Source: Cucumis sativus (lineage: Eukaryota > Streptophyta > Magnoliopsida > Cucurbitales > Cucurbitaceae). Taken from it: 64,000 bases of DNA. Made by a program: the position numbers and the translations under genes. Positions 55,601 through 64,000 of this stretch are shown here, in pieces; the first letter of the stretch is position 1, and the number at the start of each line of letters is the position of its first letter. The notes beneath the pieces were generated by a model, which worked only from the letters and a program-made list of their open reading frames with translations, was not told the DNA's origin and searched no databases. The DNA lies in the NCBI RefSeq assembly GCF_000004075.3, contig NC_026661.2, positions 18,194,307 to 18,258,306 on the forward strand. The letters run 5' to 3'.

Positions 55601-56781
55601 TTTTCTTCCACATTTTTTGAGGTTCTGTGAACCTGAGCTTAACTTGATAAAGAAAAAATTACAGTTTAGAGAATAAGATGTTTTATACCATCCCTAAAAA
55701 AGTTTGATCTTCGGAGAGGGGTTAAAAGAAGAAGAAAGAAAAAAAAACATGTGCATCTCACAGAGGGGTTAAAATGTATCTTATTTTTTAGAAATAGCAT
55801 TACAATGATAGCTAGTGTATCTTCCAAACAAAAATGAAAACAGAGGAATTAATCTGGCCGCTTATTCAAGTTGGATGTTCAATTTGATTTAATAAAAATG
55901 TTTTACAAAATTTAAGGTTAAAAAAGAAAAACATAAACAAGAAGAAGAAGAAGAAGAAGAGAGAAAGAAAAGGAACCAAGCTTTTTCCCTTCCTTTTTTC
56001 TCTTTTGCTCACCAGAGCAAATAGTGAATCCACCCTGTCACACATATTAAGAAATTTAAGAGCTTATAGTAAAACTTGTATGGATGAAACTCGACGTCCA
56101 ACGTGACCGAACATAAATCAACTGTCATAGGTACACGTTAACGGCTACAAGGTCTATTTAGTTCGAGCTTATAGTAAAACTTGTATGGATGAAACTCGAC
56201 GTCCAACGTGACCGAAAATATATCAACTGTCATAGGTACACGTTAACGGCTACAAGGTCTATTTAGTTCGAATTTACCGACTCCATCGTACCCAAAAAAA
56301 AAAAAAAAAGAAGAAGAAGAATCGCAGATTACCCTACTTTTTTTTTTCAAGCAACTGCATGGCATCAGCTTCACTCTGTTTGTCTCATCGTAATGGGAGA
56401 TGACAATTCAAGCCTCTTATTAGCATAAAAACACATTAAAAACTTGATTTACAAATCCAAATACTCCTAAAAAGCGCCACCATTTCAAACCCATAACAGA
56501 ACACCCATGATCCTAGATTCTCAAAACAATTCATCAAACACATAACAGACTATACAAGAAAACCCAACTCAGAAAAACACAAAATCAAGAATTACACGAA
56601 TTGAGAAGAAAAGGGGATGGAGTGAAGGAAAAGTTACATGAATTCATGCAAGATTGAAGGGGGGGTCAAGAATTAGTTCAAGAGATTACCACTCCGTCGC
56701 ATGTCTAATACTGGAACTCGGACGAAACGATCTCTTCCCAGAAATACTCGGCTTCAACTCCGCAACAGTAACGACCCCCAT
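52630..56781 (-). CDS. BTB/POZ and NPH3-domain protein (At1g03010-like)
   Basis: Four exons, 56690-56781, 54810-54876, 53266-54462 and 52630-53172, give 632 residues, normal for the NPH3 family. The start MGVVTVAELKPSISGKRSFR lies 44 codons inside a longer open frame and matches the conserved start I recall for At1g03010-type proteins. Then come a BTB domain (PISDVSSDLAIEVGGSSFAL, LHKFPLVSRSG, FELTAKFCYGINVEITLSN) and the NPH3 domain (DWWGKSLTILNLDFFQRV through FIALAELLPDHARAVSDGLY and CQKLSQEACSHAAQNERLP). A C-terminal coiled coil (RRENRELKLEVARMRMRLTD) and a basic end KRRRHSVS follow. Such proteins serve as CUL3 adaptors or as phototropism and auxin-transport scaffolds at the plasma membrane. 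The last intron (53173-53265, 93 nt) has no in-frame stop. Intron 1 (1.8 kb) carries tandem repeats. Confidence 0.94.
55942..55961. repeat. (GAA)n microsatellite in BTB intron 1
   Basis: About seven GAA/AAG units. Confidence 0.8.
56061..56270. repeat. Tandem duplication, 2 x 105 bp, in BTB intron 1
   Basis: 56061-56165 and 56166-56270 both run AGCTTATAGTAAAACTTGTA ... GGTCTATTTAGTTCG with only two substitutions (ACATAAATC against AAATATATC). Confidence 0.95.
56597..56664. repeat. Direct repeat flanking BTB exon 1, copy in intron 1
   Basis: GAATTGAGAAGAAAAGGGGA ... CATGCAAGATTGAAGGGGGG, about 95% identical to 56946-57012. Confidence 0.85.
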
Positions 56782-56945
56782 TCTAAAAAACACAAAAAAC
56801 TCACCACACCACAAAGACCCAACTAAGAAACTGGACTCAAAAATGGAAACCCATTTCAAATTACACGAAGAAAGTCGAAATTGTGTGGGGCAGAGATTGT
56901 TGGAGTACATTGAAAGCCCTGCATATTATTCTTCTTCTATGATAT

Positions 56946-57012
56946 GAATTGAGAAGAAAAGAGGATGGAGTGAAGGGAAAGTTACATGAATTCATGCAAG
57001 ATTGAAGGGGGG
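56946..57012. repeat. Direct repeat flanking BTB exon 1, copy in 5' UTR/promoter
   Basis: The partner of 56597-56664, 349 bp away on the other side of exon 1. Confidence 0.85.
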
Positions 57013-57019
57013 AGGAGGT

Positions 57020-60000
57020 GATGAGTTTGAGAAATCATTAGTTTAATGAGAAATTATAATGGGGTTAATGGTAAAGTCAATGATGGGGAAAGGGAAAAGG
57101 GATAGAAGAAACAGAGGAGTGATGGAATTGAACTTTTCGGTGAAAGGAAAGATGAAGAAATGAGGATGAACATTCCGAATTACAACTTTTTTTTGTTCTT
57201 CATTTGCTTACATGGAAACATGATTTGGTTTTTGTTTGTTAAGGGAAAAAATGGTAGGAATTGTAAAGGAATCCATTGCAATGCTTTTGGGAGTGGTAAT
57301 CATGGCGATTGAAAGCCACCCACATGAAAAAGTTTGAACTTTTCTTTTTATATACATGTTAAATAAATTCGACTATATTTTAAATTTCCAAAAAGAAAAA
57401 GAAAAGCTAAATAACAATAATAATTTCATCCAAAGTATTTTAAAAAATTTATTGATTTTTTTTAATAAATAACAAAATAAATTAAAAGAATCAACAATAA
57501 ACTAACCATAAAAATCAATTTTAAAATTTATTGAAATATTTGAACTAGAATTCAACCATTTGAATATACAAATCCTAAAATTTTAAAAACTCAAAAGAAA
57601 AATAGAAAATAATAATTCAATTGCACTTCACTTTACCTTTATAGAAAAATAATTAAACAAAAGAAAAAAAAAACAGTAGGCGTGCAATTTTTTCTTAAAG
57701 TTCCTTTCTATTTTAGGAAACGGAGTTTGTTTTTCAAAATTACCCGTTGAAGAGTTTGAAAGTTGGTTGCAATTTTTTTTATAAATTTTCAAAAAATACT
57801 TTTCAGTTTTTCTCGCGCCGAATGGTATTTTTGACGGTTTCTCTACATTTTTTTTCATACAGAATGGGAGAATTGAACTTCGTTTCTTAAAATGATAGTA
57901 CAAACGCAACTTTATACTAGATAGTTATGCTCATTTTTCGTTTGTCTGAAAAGCACTAAACTAAAAGTATGCATGTTTACTTGAAATATATTGGTAATTG
58001 GCACATCAATTATCATTTCAAAGACCAATAGTTCGATCCAAATGTTTAAAATATAGACGATGACAAAAAATGTCAAGGTCTATATCTTACCAAACTATCG
58101 ATAAAATGTTGATAGAAATTTATGAAGAAAAAAATATATAAAAACAAAACATTCGTTCATATAAATTGTTTAAACTAAATAAACCTATTATACTTGTTAG
58201 ACAAGTTGAAAACTATATTCGTCTTAGTAACATCGTAATTCTTATAATTTATGTTTTGTGTATTTTTTACTTTATAATGAAGATATTGATCCACCCGTTA
58301 TAACAATGAAAACATACAACTATGAAAATGTTAATACATTGTCTCAACAAAAAATAATAATATCATGGTTCCATCCTCATTTCATACTTTGTTGAATTTA
58401 AATGAAAAAAAATACTAAAAGCAATATATTTATATTTTTTAACTCAACCTATAAAGAGTTAAAAGACTGAAACAAAATTGTTCTACTACTAAGTTATATT
58501 AATTTAATTAAGATTGGTGATACGTTACATTTACTAATAATGTTTAACAAAGTAGATTAAATATATAAGTACTTGAACACAACCATTATAATTTGATCCA
58601 AAAAGAAGAGCTAATTAACTCTCTTTTTTAAAAAAAAGAATAGAAAAAAACAAGAATCTAATAAAGAAAAATGATAAAAGTTAGGGTTAGTGTGTAAGTG
58701 CAAATTATGTGTAAAGCTTAACTAAAGTAGGAACGAAAAAGAGATTAAATTTAAATTTTATAACAATGTTATAATGAGATTAGTCGCGTGGTGTGGGACA
58801 AACACATTCATAATTTCAATTAAAATAAATAGTAATTATTATTCTTTTGAGATTTAAAAGCCTAAAACTCGTTATCATATATACATATAACATAATATAA
58901 TATAAAGCCTACTCGTGTCTCTCAATCCTCAATTATATAACTAATACATGTTAGTAATAATAAAAAAAAATTGTGGTCTTTTACCTTTGATTTTCTTTAA
59001 AATGAAATAAAATTAATTAATTAATTAAAAAAATATATAAATAAAATAAAATAACTTTGATGACATATATTCCTATAAAAGTAAACCTCAAATTATTAAC
59101 AAGCTTAATTCAATAATTCAATATTCAATAGTTTGATTTCTCATCTAATACATTGTTAAAAAAAATTTAAAGTAAATCTCAAAAGCTAATTTTTAAGGAT
59201 TAAAGTTAATGATATGATTGAAAATATGTATACTAAGGTAGAATAAGCATTATGGTACGAGGACTAAAAGAAAATTATACCGTTATATCGTTGTAATTAT
59301 GTAAAAGTTGGAGGGTTTGTTTTTTATTTCAATTTTCTAAATTACAAATAGAATAATTAATTATGTGATTTTCGTGTATGCATAATAATTGGATGATTTT
59401 GTTGCTGGTGTGAATCATTCTTCTTATTAGTTTGCTTAATTATAATTAAGAAAAGGTAAACAAATAATGTCATGTCATTATAAATACGACAATTTAGATT
59501 TTTGGTAACCACCAAATTGAAATAATTAAAATATCTCTCCATCCTAAAGTGTTAAACTGTCCCTTTTTTAAAATTATGGAATAATTTAGATTTTTGAATA
59601 ATTTCTCAAGATTCATCAACCAGAAGTGTAATCTCTTTCATAAAAACAATATGTTTTTAAAAGTGTTTCATAATCATGAAAGAATCAAATGATTTTATTT
59701 ATAAGTTTAAATGAGTGAGTGATTGGCTAAATTATAGTGAATTAGAGATTAGGAATTTAAATTATTACATTTAAAATAATAAGTCAAATTTAATTTTTTA
59801 AATATTACTTATATTATCTATTTCAGATGTTTCAAATATTGTTATTATAATTTTGAAATTTGATTAGGATAAAAATGTTAATCGAAAGAAAAGAAAATTA
59901 TGGTAAAGAAGTTCAAAAGAAACAAAATTGATTTTTTTCTTTTATTTTTAAAAAAATGAAATAGCTATTAAAGTGAACCCAAAATACATCAAACAAAGCA

Positions 60001-63000
60001 AAAGGCAAAGATTAATTGAGCTTTTTAAAAAAAATAATAACTCAAACAATTATTATAATTAAAAGGAACGGTTAAAAATTTAGTTATTAGATTCAAAATA
60101 ATTAAGTATATAACAACTTTTTAAAAAATTTGTAAATATAACTAAATTTGTCCAATTCTATCAATATTATAAATATTGGTCTATTACCGGTAGATCATAC
60201 AAGTCTATCAACGATAATTTTACTATATTTGCAATTTTTAACAAAAAAAATATTGTTATATCTTTAATTTTTATTCCTCAAATAGCTATCTATTATCATT
60301 AATCTAATTAAAATGTTTAAAGTTTAGAGATAAATGAAAGGTTAATTTTTATAATTATTTTGAAATATTTATGATCCATCTAATAAAATGAAAAAAAAAA
60401 CGCATTAAGCCTGCCATTTTTTAGAAAAAAATATTTCAGATTATTTTTTCTTTATTGTATTTTTTCTCTACTTCTGTCATTTATTTTTTTTCAAGATGTT
60501 GATTGTTTTCAAATCTAAAAGATCTTGTACACCAAGATACATAAAAAAGAAAATTAGACTTAGCTACCAAAATTTAAACTATAATAAAGTAGTGAAATGT
60601 AAATGGTTATTATTGATTCGTTAATGTATATTTTGATTGAAATGATTTGGAGAGAGATGGAGTCTCGTACTTACTGTTAAATTGGTTGATATAATTAAGT
60701 GTAGCTTTCTCTATTTAGGGTGGGTGTTAATTGAAGTTTGTTGTTTAGAAAATAAAAAAAAGGGTAAAATTAGGCAAAATAAAATAAAGATAAATGAAGT
60801 GAAAAGAATAGTAAATAAATGGGTGACAACTGTTGGGCAATAATGGGTTGAGATTGGGAGGATCAGGTGGCAATGATGAAATTATATAGCATCATGAAGG
60901 CTGCCCTTTGGGGTTTGATCATTGCTGGCTTAGGCCTATCAAATAAACTACCCCTCACCTCAACTCAACTCAAGTGCTTAAGATCATTTCATTCCCTCTC
61001 TCTCTCTGCCTCTCCCATTTTGGCACTTATGGGTTGTTTTCTTCTTTAAATCTCTTTTTTTAATTCAAGAGCGTTCCGATAGAAACGTCCACGAAACCGA
61101 GCTGATAAAGAAGTTGGAAATGAATTTTATGTCCTCAATTTTCATTTCATATGGATATTTTGAAACAATTGTTTAAGGATTTAAATTTTATGGCACAACG
61201 ACAAGTGAGTTTTGTTATATAAAAATGACCACCATGAACAAACTAAACAAAAATTGTTTCTATTTTGAAAAAGGGTTTATAAAAAATGTTTAAATAAAAA
61301 ATATTTTTTGGAAGAAGTTTATAAGAATTACACCAATATTTTTAAAAAACCCCTTTCTCATTCTTGTTTTTTTAGTATTATTATTGTTATATTTTTTTTA
61401 GTTATCTCTATTATTTTCTTTGTTTAAAATTAATATTTCCTTCCTCTTATAAGATATTTTGTTTACTTCTTCTATTTTTCTAGGTGAAAATCGACCAATA
61501 ATCTATTGTATTTTCTATTAAAAGCTAAGTATATTGGTAAGACGGTGGAAAATGTAATATATGTTGCAATATACTGTCGTTTATGAATCTAGTTTAATAA
61601 CATTTTCGTTTTTTTATATCAATTTAATAAAAAAAAATATATAATTTGATAAAAATAATTATAATTTTTCAGATAATTGAGTTTAAGATTAAAATACTAA
61701 TTTATTTTAATTTGAAGTTAGTAAATTATAGTTAAAAAAATATCCATTTTAATTAATCAAAAGAGTAACAAAATTTAATGAAATTTTATTTCAAAACCTA
61801 ATAAAATCAAAATATCAAATTAATAAACAGTAAATTATCATTTCTCACACCTTCTTATTGATCAACGTTTTCGTATTTCATATATTAACGTTTCGATTCT
61901 TTTCCAATTTTCAAAAACCAAATAACAACAATAACAATTTTAAATTAACTACAAATTTTTTTCAATTTGACTTTACTTTCAAACTTTATAATAGTTTTAT
62001 AGCATGTAACAAATTAGTCTATATAGTTAAACATTGTAATACTTTATCTCAAATCAACATAAAATATTACGTGTCAATTGTTTTTAGTAAAGACAACTCA
62101 TAAGTGTTTGTATGTTAGTAATCAATTGTCATTGAAAAAACCTGGCAAAATCACTTTTCACGATAGAAACTAATTAAAGGTTAGTAAAGTTAACCAATTA
62201 AAGTTTGGAGATATTTATTTATCCTACGTGAATGTATTAACTTTGGATATACATCTTTAACATAGTGTGATTAAAAACAAACAAATCAATATTGTGGTAC
62301 ACATTACAATGGCCAGAAAAGACTCGAACTTCTTCAACAAAAAGTTGTCGCAAAACTGGACTTCAAGAACGTTGGATGAAGGGTTAGAGTGCTTGACTAA
62401 ACTAATTGACATTTTTTATATTATTTGGGTTAGACACTCATTATTTTGATCAAAATTATGGAATTAAAATGAGAGGATCCCAAAGGGTACTCACAAATTT
62501 CCAATAGTAATCATTAAAATGCCATTCTTCCTTTTGAGAACTATACCTCTAAAGCTACAAACTCTACTTTTACTTTAAAGTATTATATCACTTCATTTCA
62601 TCTTATCATTTGAAACTTCCTCATACTTGGCTGTATTTTTATTTAATTTAAGTCCCATCTCATTATGTTTTCATCCTACTTTTACTTTTGTTTTTTTAAT
62701 TTTAAATCAGAAACACCCTTATATTATACTTAATTTATTATATTGTAAAAAATATCATGATCTTAAATATACTGATTAAATTTTAAAGCAATATAACAAA
62801 ATTATTGTTTATTAAAATTTACCCAAACTAAATCATTGCAAAACTAAAATAAAAAACAAAAGTTTTTTTTTTTTTTTTTTGGTAATAGTTTCAATTTATA
62901 TATATATTTATGATTTTTAAATCCATGCTTTCTTTTCTTCTCAATTTTATGAAACATTGTTTTTATTTGAAAGAAACACTTTAATTCCTTCTCTATATTT

Positions 63001-64000
63001 ATTGAAACTTTAACTTAGTTTTTTAAATTATGATTAGTTCAAATTTGTGGATGGTTAGCACTTCACCCTATTTGAAAGTTGTTTTATACTTAATAATACA
63101 AATTATTTGTGTTAAGTTAATAATATGCTTTCTTTTAATTAATTACATCATGATTTTGTAACTTTCATTCAACTGTTTCTGTAAAGCTCAATTAAGACAC
63201 ATTTATGTGATTCTTTGATTAAAAATCTTATTGATTATAGGAAGCAAATGTATTGTATGCATAATCGAATTAACGTCATTTACGTGACAATAATTAATAT
63301 CTCAAACTCAATGTGTTATATGTTGTTTTATTATATATGTTATTGGAAGAAATTGTGCAACACTAGTTGACATATTACAAAGAATTACTCTAGATGCAAA
63401 CAATTACAAAATGTATATAGAATGAAAAAAAATTACAAAAAAGTATTAAGTTAAACCATACGAGATGATTAAAAGTTCAAAGATACATAGTTATGATATC
63501 AAATGTGTTGGATCAATAAACACGAAAGTGTGTGATGATAGAGTAATTAATCAAGACGTTCTTCTCGACCCTACTCTTATAAGATAAAAAAAGGTAGGTT
63601 ATCGCTCGTTTTCCTAGATGTTTTAGGTCTTTTCCTTGATGTTATGACGTCTAAAGCATATCTAATGAATGCAATACAATACAACACGAATTATTCAAAA
63701 TGGAGTAGTAATACAATTTGCACAAATGTGCTATCATCCTCTTTATAGCTATTGTCTTATCAACAATATGCAATGACACTAATTTTGAACTTACAATTCA
63801 ATCGGAATGTTTTAATTAACAACTATTAAATTGAGTCTACAAATATTAAATTCATTTGGATGTTTGGATTCAATTAGAATATTTTCTACTTTTTTCTTTT
63901 AAAATCGTAGCAATATCTAGTAATACTATCCTTCCAATCAAAATATTAATCTATAAATTTAGTCGTTTGATTCTTACTAGCTCTAAAATTTGAATTAACT
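57020..64000. other. Gene desert at the right edge
   Basis: About 7 kb, very AT-rich, with no supportable gene. A SINE-like relic lies near 57988-58055 (TTGGTAATTGGCACATCAAT, then AGTTCGATCC) and a GATAGA-core repeat near 60110-60260. A conspicuous less AT-rich island lies at 60830-61050. Confidence 0.5.
60830..61050 (+). promoter_or_regulatory. GC-richer island, possible promoter or conserved non-coding block
   Basis: It contains AATTATATAGCATCATGAAG (a TATA-like element), CTGCCCTTTGGGGTTTGATC, GGCTTAGGCCTATC and a CTCTCTCTCTCTGCC pyrimidine tract, in the middle of AT-rich DNA. A frame of 58 codons from the ATG at 60873 has no recognisable domain. It could be the promoter and leader of a gene with a distant next exon right of the window. 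Confidence 0.25.

Noticed and set aside
60873-61049. 58-codon frame and a possible miRNA precursor in the compositional island
   Set aside because: I compared it by eye with miR156-172, 319, 390-399 and 408 and saw no mature sequence. The protein has no motif.
63500-63760. Less AT-rich stretch near the right edge
   Set aside because: No terminal repeats, coding motif or RNA fold that I can support.

Overview
This is nuclear DNA of a flowering plant. The genes carry spliceosomal introns, the intergenic DNA is very AT-rich, and the families are land-plant families (CASP-like, CC-type glutaredoxin, NPH3/BTB). The style of its small repeats points to a eudicot, probably a cucurbit such as Cucumis; that placement is an inference. 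All gene models below were assembled by reading splice sites and phases by eye.

Layout. 11-176 (-) is the 5' exon of a gene leaving the window, probably a ribosome-biogenesis protein, followed by tRNA-Leu(CAA). A CASP-like four-helix membrane protein (2615-4337, +) converges on a twelve-exon CHY-zinc-finger/RING E3 ligase (5755-9567, -). From 11.1 to 22.5 kb lies a single-strand array of small, intronless secreted-peptide genes. Six are intact (11110, 13477, 15639, 16590, 19575, 22173) and two are clearly broken (near 12.5 and 14.4 kb). A repeated upstream module is shared by several of them, and two orphan modules have no gene. One end of a CACTA transposon and a kinesin-4 exon relic also lie in this stretch. 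Two CC-type glutaredoxins (28110 and 30679, -), an OTU-family deubiquitinase (39393-40638, +) and a third glutaredoxin (43911, +) follow. Then come an 80-residue unknown protein (47950-49046, -), three tRNA-Arg(ACG) genes, a decayed plastid-like 23S rRNA fragment, and an NPH3-family BTB protein (52630-56781, -). The last 7 kb is a gene desert.

Context. From memory, the order RING E3, glutaredoxin, glutaredoxin, OTU protease, glutaredoxin matches the Arabidopsis block At3g62970 to At3g62930. On that view the 11-kb peptide array sits inside a conserved gene block. It is the most unusual content here. The members share a signal peptide, a variable charged middle with a weak R-N-x-L-Q / N-G-Y-x-Y-S motif, an invariant Ala-Asn-Arg and a hydrophobic C-terminal tail that ends at the stop. 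The layout resembles a GPI-anchored or tail-anchored peptide precursor, and the array shows clear birth-and-death evolution. I do not recognise the family.

The glutaredoxins probably act with TGA transcription factors. The E3 ligase, the OTU protease and the BTB/NPH3 adaptor are all ubiquitin-pathway proteins, but nothing in the sequence shows that they work together.
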